Positions 24,022 through 32,228 of a stretch of 64,000 nt of DNA are shown here, piece after piece. How positions within the stretch are numbered: position 1 is the stretch's first letter; every line of letters starts with the position of its first letter. The notes under the pieces were generated by a model. That model was not told the origin of the DNA. It did not search any database and saw only the letters and a program-made list of their open reading frames with translations. The stretch covers positions 682,001 to 746,000 of the forward strand of contig NZ_FZNR01000002.1 of the NCBI RefSeq assembly GCF_900188005.1. Direction: 5' to 3'. Both the position numbers and the translations under genes were made by a program. Source of the stretch: Actinoplanes regularis (GTDB lineage Bacteria; Actinomycetota; Actinomycetes; Mycobacteriales; Micromonosporaceae).

Positions 24022-25701
24022 GTGCCAGCCCTCGTCAGCGGATCCACGCGCATCCGTCCGCTCGAAGCCGCCGCACGCGTGATCATGCTCGTCCTGGTCG
24101 CCGTGCTCACCGTGATCGCCACCGGCGACCCCCGGCAGCTCGGCTGGATCGCCCTGCTCGCGGTCGCCGCGCTGCCCGCCTTCGTGGCCCGCCAGCACCC
24201 GATCCTCGCCCCGGCCGGCCGGTTCGCCGAGGTGATCGTGACCGGTTTCGCCGCCGGCTCGATCGCCGCCGCGTCCGAGGGTGCCGCCGCCGGCTTCCGC
24301 GCCGAGGCGATCCTGCCCTACCTGGCCGTCCCGCTGCTCACCGCGGCGCTGCGGCGCAAGGCGACCGAGGGCACGGCGCTGCTCGGGGTGGCCGCGGTCG
24401 CGCTGGTGGCCGGTGGCGCGGTGGCCGACCCGCGGACCGTCCTGGCCGATCCGGGCTATCTGGCCGCCGGCGGGCAGTGGCTGGTGCTCGGCGCGATCGT
24501 GACGTTCGCGGCCGAGGCGATGCGCCAGTTCCTGCAGCCGGCCGAGGCCACCCCGCAGCCGTACGCGGAAGCCACCCGCCTGCTCACCCAGCTGCGCAGC
24601 GTGGCCCGCTCGCTGCCCGGGGCGACCCTGGACCCGGGCGGCATCTCCGAGCACCTGCTCGAGGAGCTGCGCCTGGCCGCGCCGGGGCATCGCGCCGCGG
24701 TGCTGTCGGCGAGCGGCGGCGGCCGCCTCGTCGTGCTCGCGCAGACCGGCGCCGAGCGGGTCGACTGGGAGACCACCCTCGACGCGGACTCGGCGATCGC
24801 CGATGCCTGGGCCACCCAGCAGCCACACGCGGCGAACCGCTCGCAGGCCCGCACGCACCGCGGCGGTGAGGTCTCCTCGCTGGTGATCCCGCTGGTCGCC
24901 GGGGTGCGCACGATCGGTCTGGTGATCCTGGAGACGGATGCGGCGGGGGCGTACCCGCCCGCCGTCGTACAGAGCGTGACCGAGGTGACCGATCCGGCCG
25001 CGCTGCGGCTGGAGGCGGCCCTGCTCTTCGACGACGTCCGCTCGCTGGCCACCAACGAGGAGCGCCAGCGGCTGGCCCGGGAGATCCACGACGGCGTCGC
25101 CCAGGAACTGGTGATGGTCGGCTACGGCATCGACAACGCCCAGGCCACCCTCCCGGAGGGCGCCGACGAGACGGCCGAGGAGCTGCGCACGCTGCGCGGT
25201 GAGGTGACCCGGGTGATCACCGAGCTGCGGCTGAGCCTCTTCGAGCTGCGTTCGGAGGTGGACCGCAACGGGGGCCTGGCCGCCGCGATCGCCGAGTACG
25301 CCCGCACCCTCGGCACCAGCGCCGGCCTGCGGGTGCACTTCACCTTCGACGAGTCGACGGCGCGCCTGCCCGCCGCGACCGAGGCCGAGCTGCTGCGCAT
25401 CGCACAGGAGGCGATCACCAACGCGCGCAAGCACGCCGGGGCGTCCAACCTCTGGGTCACCTGCACCGTCGACCCGCCGTACGTGGAGATCGAGGTCTCC
25501 GACGACGGCAAGGGTTTCGCCGACAACCGGCCCGATGGCCGGTACGGTCTCACCATCATGGCCGAGCGGGCCGAGCGCATCCGGGGACGACTCAAGATCA
25601 CCCCGAGACACCCGAGCGGGACAACCGTCGCCGTAGTGCTCGGAACCCCGCCCCGGCGCGATAGCGTGCGGGATAGCGTTTCCGCTCCAGAAGGGGAGTA
25701 A
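24022..25701 (+). CDS. NarL-type two-component sensor histidine kinase
   Basis: A 559-aa membrane kinase. About five or six hydrophobic helices span residues 12-165, followed by a GAF-like domain (about 185-335). The HisKA_3 region has the phospho-acceptor in R-L-A-R-E-I-H-D-G-V-A-Q-E near residue 360, and the ATPase domain shows E-A-I-T-N-A-R-K-H-A (N box) and S-D-D-G-K-G-F (G1 box). It is followed 7 nt later by its response regulator. The stimulus is unknown; the membrane domain without an extracellular loop suggests membrane or intracellular sensing. Confidence 0.9.
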   Translation: MPALVSGSTRIRPLEAAARVIMLVLVAVLTVIATGDPRQLGWIALLAVAALPAFVARQHPILAPAGRFAEVIVTGFAAGSIAAASEGAAAGFRAEAILPYLAVPLLTAALRRKATEGTALLGVAAVALVAGGAVADPRTVLADPGYLAAGGQWLVLGAIVTFAAEAMRQFLQPAEATPQPYAEATRLLTQLRSVARSLPGATLDPGGISEHLLEELRLAAPGHRAAVLSASGGGRLVVLAQTGAERVDWETTLDADSAIADAWATQQPHAANRSQARTHRGGEVSSLVIPLVAGVRTIGLVILETDAAGAYPPAVVQSVTEVTDPAALRLEAALLFDDVRSLATNEERQRLAREIHDGVAQELVMVGYGIDNAQATLPEGADETAEELRTLRGEVTRVITELRLSLFELRSEVDRNGGLAAAIAEYARTLGTSAGLRVHFTFDESTARLPAATEAELLRIAQEAITNARKHAGASNLWVTCTVDPPYVEIEVSDDGKGFADNRPDGRYGLTIMAERAERIRGRLKITPRHPSGTTVAVVLGTPPRRDSVRDSVSAPEGE

Positions 25702-25708
25702 CCCGAGC

Positions 25709-26377
25709 ATGTCGACCAGTCCTGCGCCGACGACGCGCACCAAGGTCCTCCTTGTCGACGATCACGACTTGATCCGTAAGGGGCTGCGACACGCATTCGA
25801 GCGCGACCGGCAGTTCGAGGTCGTCGGCGAGGCGGCGACGGCCGCGGAGGCGGTGCGCCAGGCCGGCGCGCTGCAGCCGGATGTCGTGATCATGGATCTG
25901 CGGCTGCCCGACGGCAGTGGCCTGGAGGCCACCCGCGCCCTGCGCAAGAACAACGCGAACATGGGCATCGTGGTCCTGACCATGTATGCCGGCGACGACC
26001 AGCTGTTCGGCGCTCTCGAGGCCGGGGCCAGCGCGTTCGTGCCGAAGACCGCCCCGGCGGACGAGGTCGTGGCGGCCGCCCGGCACGCCGCGTCGGCGCC
26101 GAGCGCGTTCACCGCCGCCGACCTGGCCGAGGCGATGAAGCGCCGGCTCGCCCCGTCCGGACCGCAGCTGTCCCCGCGTGAGGGTCAGGTGCTGCGGCTG
26201 CTCGCCGACGGCATGAGCGTCGCCGGGATCGCCAAGCAGCTGTTCGTCTCCGAATCGACGGCGAAGACGCACATCTCGAAGCTCTACGAGAAGCTGGGGG
26301 CGGCGAACCGGGCCCAGGCGCTCATGACGGCGCTGCGGCTGGGGCTCCTGGAAGCTCCCGACGCCCCGAAGTTCTAG
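25709..26377 (+). CDS. LuxR/NarL family response regulator
   Basis: A 222-aa regulator with a receiver domain (Asp17, Asp18; phospho-acceptor Asp63 in V-V-I-M-D-L-R-L-P; Lys near 115) and a C-terminal LuxR HTH (L-S-P-R-E-G-Q-V-L-R-L-L-A-D-G-M-S, then S-E-S-T-A-K-T-H-I-S-K-L-Y-E-K-L). GGGGAG lies before the ATG. Cognate partner of the kinase just upstream. Targets unknown. Its stop overlaps the end of the convergent DUF4395 gene. Confidence 0.93.
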   Translation: MSTSPAPTTRTKVLLVDDHDLIRKGLRHAFERDRQFEVVGEAATAAEAVRQAGALQPDVVIMDLRLPDGSGLEATRALRKNNANMGIVVLTMYAGDDQLFGALEAGASAFVPKTAPADEVVAAARHAASAPSAFTAADLAEAMKRRLAPSGPQLSPREGQVLRLLADGMSVAGIAKQLFVSESTAKTHISKLYEKLGAANRAQALMTALRLGLLEAPDAPKF

Positions 26378-26805
26378 ACATTCTCGACGCTTTCGGCGTT
26401 TCTGCCTGTCAGCCTACGAATCCCCAGATAGGCCTCGCAGCCCAGGCACAACCCGAAGGCAGCGTTGAGGAACGCCGCGAGCAGGCCGAAGGCCGCGGCG
26501 ATCAGCCCGAGGGTCTCCGCGCCGGCCAGATATCCCCCCGCGGAGACGCTCAGGAACGCGAAGCCGACAAGCTGCGCGAAACGTACCGGCGCGGCGGGTT
26601 CGAGCTCCGCCGGACCCCCCAGCCTCGGCCGGATCAGCTTTTTGAAGATCAACGCGTACGGACCCCGCTGCGGGCGGTACGCGGTGATCGCGAAGACCAC
26701 CGCTTGTGCGAGCGCCAGCCAGCCGGAGCCGGTGATCAGCACGAGCGCGATGACGATGCTGGTCAGGGTCGCGGCGAAACGCTGGCCGCGCGGATCGAGT
26801 TCCAT
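26374..26805 (-). CDS. DUF4395 integral membrane protein
   Basis: A 143-aa protein with four predicted membrane helices (about residues 12-40 as two, 78-98 and 102-122). The N-terminal D-P-R-G-Q-R-F and the F-G-L-C-L-G-C-E-A-Y-L motif with two cysteines near the last helix are typical of DUF4395. Family members often neighbour thioredoxin-like or rhodanese genes; a membrane-anchored thioredoxin-like gene lies 2 kb away here. A role in thiol or sulfur handling is inference. No clear Shine-Dalgarno. Confidence 0.85.
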   Translation of the reverse strand: MELDPRGQRFAATLTSIVIALVLITGSGWLALAQAVVFAITAYRPQRGPYALIFKKLIRPRLGGPAELEPAAPVRFAQLVGFAFLSVSAGGYLAGAETLGLIAAAFGLLAAFLNAAFGLCLGCEAYLGIRRLTGRNAESVENV

Positions 26806-26812
26806 GCCCCTA

Positions 26813-27316
26813 TTATTCCCCCAGGGAAAGTAGGACTTTCCGCAGGAGCCCGTTGAGCTGCCCCAACTCCTCCACCGACAGCGCCTTGAGCGCCGCCTGA
26901 TCGCGCGCGATGCCGGCGAAGATGTACTTGTTCCACATCTGCCTGCCCTCCGGCGTCGGCCGGATCAGCACCCGCCGCCGGTCCGCCGCGTCGATCGTCC
27001 GGGTCACCAGCCCCGCCGACTCCAGACGGTCCAGCCGGCTGGTCATCGCCGCCCGGGTCACATTCGCCGCCTCGGCGAGCTGCGCCGGGGTCGCCTCGGT
27101 CGGCCACGGCTGAATCATCAACACGTGCAGGGTCTTGAAGTCCTGCAGCGTGAAGTCCTCGTCGTTGCGGGCGAACGCCAGCGCGTCGGAGCGCTCGATC
27201 CAGCGCAGGATGTGCTTCATCCGCACCAGCGCGCCCTCGACCTCGGGCGCGAACGCCGGCTCGTCCTTCCAGAACGCCGACCACCGCGACACGTGCTGAT
27301 CCACACCGTCTTCCAT
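26813..27316 (-). CDS. MarR family transcription regulator
   Basis: A 167-aa MarR-type winged-helix repressor. The recognition region is T-P-A-Q-L-A-E-A-A-N-V-T-R-A-A-M-T-S-R-L-D-R-L-E-S-A-G-L-V split around residues 75-105, followed by the wing D-A-A-D-R-R-R-V-L-I. It is divergent from an MFS pump gene with a 66-nt AT-rich gap, so it probably controls that gene and itself. The ligand is unknown. It ends 7 nt before the DUF4395 gene and may be co-transcribed with it. Confidence 0.9.
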   Translation of the reverse strand: MEDGVDQHVSRWSAFWKDEPAFAPEVEGALVRMKHILRWIERSDALAFARNDEDFTLQDFKTLHVLMIQPWPTEATPAQLAEAANVTRAAMTSRLDRLESAGLVTRTIDAADRRRVLIRPTPEGRQMWNKYIFAGIARDQAALKALSVEELGQLNGLLRKVLLSLGE

Positions 27317-27332
27317 GCCCCATTCTGGCACG

Positions 27333-27358
27333 CATCTGATTATTAGTTGCCTGATAGT
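27333..27358. promoter_or_regulatory. AT-rich operator candidate between the MarR and MFS genes
   Basis: The only AT-rich patch of the gap. On the minus strand AACTA occurs twice, 11 bp apart (AACTATCAGGC, then AACTAATAATC), a one-helical-turn direct repeat. MarR proteins usually bind inverted repeats, so this is only a candidate. Confidence 0.35.
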
Positions 27359-27370
27359 TAGACGCTGAAT

Positions 27371-27376
27371 TACTTT
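27371..27376 (+). promoter_or_regulatory. -10 element (TACTTT), leaderless MFS gene
   Basis: TACTTT ends 6 nt before the ATG at 27383. The operator candidate lies immediately upstream, where a repressor would block polymerase. Confidence 0.45.
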
Positions 27377-27382
27377 CGGGGC

Positions 27383-28591
27383 ATGACACGCGACTTCCGA
27401 CTCCTCGCCACCGGACAGACCCTGTCCTGGCTCGGCAACGGTTTCCAGACCGTGGCACTCGCCGTCGCGGTGGTCACGCACGGTGGCGGCGCGGGCGACC
27501 TCGGCCTGGTGATGGCCTCCTCGGTGGTCACCATGCTGGCCGGCACGCTCTTCGGCGGCGTCTGGGCCGACCGCCTCCAGCCGAGACACGTCATGGTCGT
27601 CTCCGACCTGATCCGCCTGGTCGCCACCGCCGGCATCGCGGTGATGTTCGTCGGCGGCGGCTACCACCTGCCCGTGCTCTGCGCGCTCACGGTGGTGTCG
27701 GCCGGCGCCGGCGCGTTCTTCACCCCGGCGATGTCCGCGCTCAAGCCGCTGCTCGTCCCCGCCTCGCGGCTCCAGCCGGCGAACGCCACACTGAGCATGC
27801 TGCAGACGGCGTGCGGGATCGCCGGCCCGGCGCTCGGCGGCCTGACCGTCGCCGCCTTCGGCGCCCCGGCCGGCTTCGCCGTCAACGCCGCGAGCTTCCT
27901 GTTCTCCGGGGTCGCCGCCGGCCTCCTCCGGGTACAGGCCGAGCGCGGCCCCCGCGAGCCGATGCTCAGCGAACTGGCCGCCGGCTGGCAGGAGATCCGC
28001 AGCCGGGACTGGCTGCTCGGCGGTCTGTTCGGCGCCACCGTCTACCACATCGCCAACGGGATGATCCTGGTGCTGGTCCAGGTGACCGCGGTGCAGCGGC
28101 TCGGCGGGGCGCCCGCGATCGGCTGGGTCTCGGCGGCCGAGGGCCTGGGCGGGTTGCTCGGCTCGGCGCTCGCGCTGCGCTTCCAGCCCCGCCGGCTGCT
28201 CCGGGCCGGATGGCTCACGCTGCTGCTGATGCCGTTCTGGGCCCTCGCCTACGTCTGGCCCGGCATGCTGACCGCCGTCCTAGCCGGCGCGATCATCGGG
28301 TACGGCGGCCTGATGTTCTTCGGGGTGGCCTGGGAGACCGCGATCCAGGAGCGGGTGCCGCAGGCCATGCTGGGGCGGGTCGCTTCCTGGGACTACCTGA
28401 CGTCGTTCCTGGCGATGCCGGTGGGCAACATCCTGGCCGGTCCGCTGGTCGCCCGGTTCGGGGTGGACGAGGTCCTGGTGGTGTGCGCGTTCGTCCTGTT
28501 CGCGGCGAGCGCCTCGCAACTGCTGATTCCGGGCTCGCGCAACCTGACCCGCGTCACCGCCGAACCCGCCCCGATCCCCGTCCCAGCCTGA
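27383..28591 (+). CDS. MFS transporter (MFS_3/enterobactin-exporter-like group)
   Basis: A 402-aa 12-helix major facilitator. The N-terminal F-R-L-L-A-T-G-Q-T-L-S-W-L-G-N-G and the motif-A-like G-G-V-W-A-D-R-L-Q-P-R near residue 60 match the MFS_3 group, which includes EntS- and macrolide-efflux-like exporters. The C-terminal half repeats the helix pattern. Divergence from a MarR gene suggests inducible export of a toxic or secondary metabolite. Substrate unknown. Confidence 0.88.
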   Translation: MTRDFRLLATGQTLSWLGNGFQTVALAVAVVTHGGGAGDLGLVMASSVVTMLAGTLFGGVWADRLQPRHVMVVSDLIRLVATAGIAVMFVGGGYHLPVLCALTVVSAGAGAFFTPAMSALKPLLVPASRLQPANATLSMLQTACGIAGPALGGLTVAAFGAPAGFAVNAASFLFSGVAAGLLRVQAERGPREPMLSELAAGWQEIRSRDWLLGGLFGATVYHIANGMILVLVQVTAVQRLGGAPAIGWVSAAEGLGGLLGSALALRFQPRRLLRAGWLTLLLMPFWALAYVWPGMLTAVLAGAIIGYGGLMFFGVAWETAIQERVPQAMLGRVASWDYLTSFLAMPVGNILAGPLVARFGVDEVLVVCAFVLFAASASQLLIPGSRNLTRVTAEPAPIPVPA

Positions 28592-28617
28592 CCCATCGGA
28601 GCCGACCAAGCCGCCCG

Positions 28618-28765
28618 GTCTGGGCCTCGCAGTCGTGTCCCGGCCCGAAAAGCAGCCACCGGACCCAGCTGAGCTGCCTGTGCTGGGCCTCGCGGACGTG
28701 TCCCGCCCGGAAGGACCCAGCCGAGCTGCCTGGGCTGGGTCTGGTGTCCCGGCGCGGGCGGGGCA
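28618..28765. repeat. Degenerate tandem repeat, ~2.5 copies of 50-60 bp
   Basis: Starting CTGGGCCTCGC, the unit continues with a GTGTCCCG motif and ends GAGCTGCCTG; the second copy lacks about 10 nt and the third is truncated. It fills the gap between the convergent MFS and thioredoxin-like genes and may act as a terminator. Confidence 0.6.
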
Positions 28766-28768
28766 GGT

Positions 28769-29275
28769 CTAGCGGGGCGAGCCGGTCACGCCCGACGCGG
28801 CGAGGGCGGCGATCAGGTGCGGCTTGGCGGGGATCCCGGTGGCGCGCCGGGTCACCCGCCCGTCCGCGTCGAGGATCAGCAGCGTCGGGGTGCGCCAGAT
28901 GTTCAGCACGCGCACCTCGTCGAGGTGACTCTCGGCGTCGACCTCGACGTGCCGGACCTCCGGCAGCAGGGCGGCGACCTCGGCGCTGACCCGGCGCACG
29001 GCCCGGCAGGGCGCGCAGAACGCGGTGGAGAACTGCAGCATCGTGACCCGGCCGGGCTCCACCCCGAGGCGTTCCAGCAGCGCCGGGTCGAGCCGCTCGA
29101 TCTCCACGTCCTCGCTCACGCGGCCAGTCTGCTCCAGCGCCGCGTCATCGACCATGCCGGCCGGGACCACCGGACCGGCTGGACGCAGGCGACCGTCGGT
29201 GCGGCGGCGCCACAGGCCCACGGCCACCCCTGCCACCAGCACCGAAGCAACCGCCGCTATCCCCACCGGATCCAT
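28769..29275 (-). CDS. Membrane-anchored thioredoxin-like protein
   Basis: A 168-aa protein. Residues 4-21 form a single N-terminal membrane helix followed by R-R-R, placing the thioredoxin fold probably on the cytosolic side by the positive-inside rule. The redox motif is F-C-A-P-C-R near residue 87, with the cis-Pro in W-R-T-P-T-L. This fits the thioredoxin superfamily, close to the type often found near DUF4395. It lies 20 nt upstream of nothing on the same strand: the ABC exporter gene ahead of it ends 20 nt away, so the two may be one transcript. Confidence 0.85.
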   Translation of the reverse strand: MDPVGIAAVASVLVAGVAVGLWRRRTDGRLRPAGPVVPAGMVDDAALEQTGRVSEDVEIERLDPALLERLGVEPGRVTMLQFSTAFCAPCRAVRRVSAEVAALLPEVRHVEVDAESHLDEVRVLNIWRTPTLLILDADGRVTRRATGIPAKPHLIAALAASGVTGSPR

Positions 29276-29295
29276 GGGATAACTGTGGCACGTGG

Positions 29296-31461
29296 TCAGG
29301 CCGATTGATAGGCGCTGGCCTGCAGTGTGAACAACTGCGCGTACAGCCCGTCCGCGGCCATCAGCTCCTCGTGGCCACCCTGCTCCACGACCGCCCCGTG
29401 ATCCAGCACGTAGATCCGATCCGCCTCACGCACGCTCGCCATCCGGTGCGTGATCAGCACCACCGTGCGCCCGGCCGCCAGGTCCCGCAGCCGCCGATAG
29501 ACCTCGTGCTCGGCCCGCGCGTCCAGGTTCGCGGTCGGCTCGTCACAGATCAGCAGCGGCGCGTCCCGGTGGAAGGCACGACTCACCGCGAGTCGCTGCC
29601 ACTGCCCACCGGAGAGGTCCGCGCCATCGGTGAAGTGCCGGGACAACAGCGTCTCGTACGCCCGCGGCAGCTCCATCACGAAATCGTGCGCGTCCCCGGC
29701 CCGTGCCGACGTCTGCACCTGGGACAGCGACGCCGGACGGTCGTGCCGTCCGATCGCGATGTTGGCCCGGGCCGAGAGCGGCCACCGGGTCGGCTCCTGC
29801 ATCACCACCGCGACCTGCTCGCGCACCGACTCCGGCCGGAACCGCGACGCGTCGACCCCATCCCAGGTGATCGTGCCCTGCTGCGGGCGGTACAGCCCGG
29901 CCAGGATCGCGGCGAGCGTCGACTTGCCGGAGCCGTTCTCCCCGACCAGCGCGACGATCTCGCCGCGACGCAGGGTCAGGCTCACCCCGTTCACCGCGGG
30001 CCGTTCCGCGTCCGGATAGCGGAACGTCACCCCGTCCAGCGTGATCTCCTCGAAACCGGCCGGGGCCGACCGCTCCGGCGACGGCTCGGCGTGCTTCAGC
30101 GACATCTCGCAGAAGCCCTGGAAGTCCGCGAAGTAGAGGCCCTGCTCGTAGACCCGGTTCACGGAGAACGCCAGCTCGCGGAGCCGGCCGATGCCGATGT
30201 TGATCGCATAGGCGGCCGCACCGCCGACGGCCAGCTCCATCCGCCCGGTCCAGAGCAGCCACAGCAGCGTGAGGTAGGCCAGGCCGGTGACCAGTGCACT
30301 GAGCGCCTGGCCGTACAGATTGGTGCGGACCGCCCGGGTAGCCACGTCGATCTCCGCGACGGTGGCGATCCGCAGCAGCCGGGCCGCCTCGGCGAGCAGG
30401 AACCGCCGTACCGTGAAAGCTCGCACCTCGCCGGCCGGCTCGCGGGCCTCGAGCAGGTCCGCCAGCATCCGCTGCCGCCGCCAGACCGCGATGTACCGCA
30501 GCTGGTTGCGGTACCCGGCACGGGCCGCGCGCACCGCCGCCCAGCCGGTCGGCACCACCGCGCAGACCAGCAACGGCAGCAGCAGCGGGTGCAGCACCGC
30601 CAGCACCCCGGCCGCGGCGACCAGCCCGACCAGGTTGGTGAGCAGCTCGATGCCGAAGTCGACGACCTGCTGGGCGGCGTGGATCCCACGGTCGCGGGCC
30701 CGCTGCATGGCGTCCCGCCACTCCGGATCGTCGAAGGTGACCAGGTCCACCCGGGTCGTCAGGTCGAGCAGGCGGTTCTCCGCCGCCTCGTAGACGACCG
30801 GCGACAGGCGGCCATGGGCCGCCGTCGCCGCCCCCTGGAGCAGGCCCCGCGCGGCCAGCGCCAAAATCAGCAGAACCAGCGACGGTACGGCGGCGCGCAC
30901 CCGCTCCGGGGTCGGTCCGGCCTGGAGCAGCCCGTCGAACACGCCGACCACGCTGATCAGCCCGAGCGCGGCGGCGACACCCGCGCTCACCTGAAACACC
31001 AACACCGCGACGGCGGTACGGGGATCGGCCCGCCAGGCCAGCAGCCAGGCCTGCCCGAGCAGACGCGGCAGCCGTCTGGACATCTGCAGGAAGGAGCTGT
31101 TCGCCGCCTCCTGGGTGCTGGTCAGCCAGTAGGGCAGCGTCAGCTCACCGTCGTCCCCGCCCAGCGCCGGCGCCTCGGCACGATCAGTTTCCCCGCCCCC
31201 GCCGATCCGCGCCCCGGCGTCCCGTGCCCCGGCCTTCACGGCTTCGGCCCTCACGGCTTCGGCCCTCACGGCTTCGGCTTTCTCGGCCTTGGCCTTCACA
31301 GCCCCGGCCTTCACAGCTTCGGCTTTCTCGGCCCTGGCCTTCAATGCTTCGGCCTTCACGGGGCCGGCCGGTGAGGGCGGTCCCGGGGCGGGCGCCGAGG
31401 GCGGCGGCTCGGTGGGGCCGGTGTCGTCGGTTGTGGAATGGTCGGGGGTGACGTCCGGCAT
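29296..31461 (-). CDS. ABC exporter (fused membrane and ATPase domains)
   Basis: A 721-aa half-transporter of the ABCB/MsbA-like class, working as a dimer. An unusual ~120-residue N-terminal extension includes a Lys/Ala/Glu repeat. About six membrane helices follow (roughly residues 155-440), then the ATPase: Walker A G-E-N-G-S-G-K-S-T, signature L-S-G-G-Q-W-Q-R, Walker B L-L-I-C-D-E-P-T-A-N-L-D and the H-loop I-T-H-R-M. GGAGG precedes the ATG. Substrate unknown; no biosynthetic genes nearby to hint at one. Confidence 0.9.
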   Translation of the reverse strand: MPDVTPDHSTTDDTGPTEPPPSAPAPGPPSPAGPVKAEALKARAEKAEAVKAGAVKAKAEKAEAVRAEAVRAEAVKAGARDAGARIGGGGETDRAEAPALGGDDGELTLPYWLTSTQEAANSSFLQMSRRLPRLLGQAWLLAWRADPRTAVAVLVFQVSAGVAAALGLISVVGVFDGLLQAGPTPERVRAAVPSLVLLILALAARGLLQGAATAAHGRLSPVVYEAAENRLLDLTTRVDLVTFDDPEWRDAMQRARDRGIHAAQQVVDFGIELLTNLVGLVAAAGVLAVLHPLLLPLLVCAVVPTGWAAVRAARAGYRNQLRYIAVWRRQRMLADLLEAREPAGEVRAFTVRRFLLAEAARLLRIATVAEIDVATRAVRTNLYGQALSALVTGLAYLTLLWLLWTGRMELAVGGAAAYAINIGIGRLRELAFSVNRVYEQGLYFADFQGFCEMSLKHAEPSPERSAPAGFEEITLDGVTFRYPDAERPAVNGVSLTLRRGEIVALVGENGSGKSTLAAILAGLYRPQQGTITWDGVDASRFRPESVREQVAVVMQEPTRWPLSARANIAIGRHDRPASLSQVQTSARAGDAHDFVMELPRAYETLLSRHFTDGADLSGGQWQRLAVSRAFHRDAPLLICDEPTANLDARAEHEVYRRLRDLAAGRTVVLITHRMASVREADRIYVLDHGAVVEQGGHEELMAADGLYAQLFTLQASAYQSA
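31207..31359 (-). repeat. Lys/Ala/Glu repeat in the ABC exporter N-terminus
   Basis: Codes for residues 35-85, built from 5-residue units such as A-E-A-V-K, A-G-A-V-K, A-E-K-A-E. At DNA level a 15-nt unit recurs about ten times. It would form a long, highly charged amphipathic helix or a disordered arm ahead of the membrane domain. Confidence 0.75.
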
Positions 31462-31560
31462 CGGCAGCCTCCGCTCGGGGGGTCCCTCCGTTCCACTCCT
31501 ATCCCGCCCGCGCGCCCGGTGTCACGCGATTTTCCGCTCATTCATGTCAGACCCCGTTGT

Positions 31561-31566
31561 TAGCGT
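31561..31566 (+). promoter_or_regulatory. -10 element (TAGCGT), leaderless DUF4240 gene
   Basis: TAGCGT ends 7 nt before the ATG at 31574, with no Shine-Dalgarno in between. Confidence 0.45.
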
Positions 31567-31573
31567 GCCGGCC

Positions 31574-32086
31574 ATGACCACGATCCTTCCGACCGCAGCC
31601 GACGAGGCCCATTTCTGGGCCCTCATCGAGTCGGCCTGGGCCACCCTCGGCGACGAGCCGGCCCGGCTTCGCGCGGAGCTGCTCGCCCCGCCGCCCGGTG
31701 CCGACCTCTGTGCGATTGACGCCTGGCTCGACCGGTTCCTGGAGCAACTCACCGCCGACTGCGCCGATTTGTCCGCTCAGGAGCTGACCGCCCTCGACCG
31801 GGTCCTCGAGCGCAAGCTCTACGACATCGATCGGGAGGACATCCACGAGGCGACCGACGGCTCCGACGACGGCTTCCTCTACGCCCGCGGCCACATCGTG
31901 GCCCTGGGCCGGGCGTACTACGAGGCGGTCAGCGCCGATCCCCGGCTCGCCGTCATGGACGCCTACTGCGAGGTCATGTGCTACTTCTTCACCCACCTGC
32001 ACGAGAAACGCTTCGGCGACTGGCCACGGACTGGATCCGGCATCAGCCGCGAGAGTGGCAGAAACCGAGCCGGCTGGAACCACTGA
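31574..32086 (+). CDS. DUF4240 family protein
   Basis: A 170-aa soluble protein. The pattern F-W-A-L-I-E-S-A-W near the N-terminus, followed by a helix with L-E-Q-L, and the D-D-G-F-L-Y-A-R-G-H-I-V-A-L-G segment near residue 97, matches DUF4240 proteins. These resemble WGR-associated or immunity-type proteins but no function is established. An upstream in-frame ATG near 31542 is possible. Divergent from the ABC exporter gene with about 110 nt between. Confidence 0.75.
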   Translation: MTTILPTAADEAHFWALIESAWATLGDEPARLRAELLAPPPGADLCAIDAWLDRFLEQLTADCADLSAQELTALDRVLERKLYDIDREDIHEATDGSDDGFLYARGHIVALGRAYYEAVSADPRLAVMDAYCEVMCYFFTHLHEKRFGDWPRTGSGISRESGRNRAGWNH

Positions 32087-32160
32087 CCAGCTTGTTCCCC
32101 GCCGTGGGTCACGGATCGCGGCAGTCACGGGCGAGATCTCGCCCGCGTGATTCAGCCGCC

Positions 32161-32220
32161 GGCAAGATTTGGCCGCCTCACCCGGCCGCCGCGGGCAAGA
32201 TTCGGCCGCCTCACCCGGCC
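32161..32220. repeat. 27-bp direct repeat, two copies
   Basis: Two copies of a 27-nt unit (beginning GGCAAGATT, ending CACCCGGCC) 33 nt apart with one mismatch, in the gap between the convergent DUF4240 and pimB genes. No coding role. Confidence 0.7.
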
Positions 32221-32228
32221 GGGGTGGC

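Noticed and set aside
28000..32100. Secondary-metabolite gene cluster suggested by MFS and ABC exporters
   Set aside because: No biosynthetic enzymes lie around the exporters.
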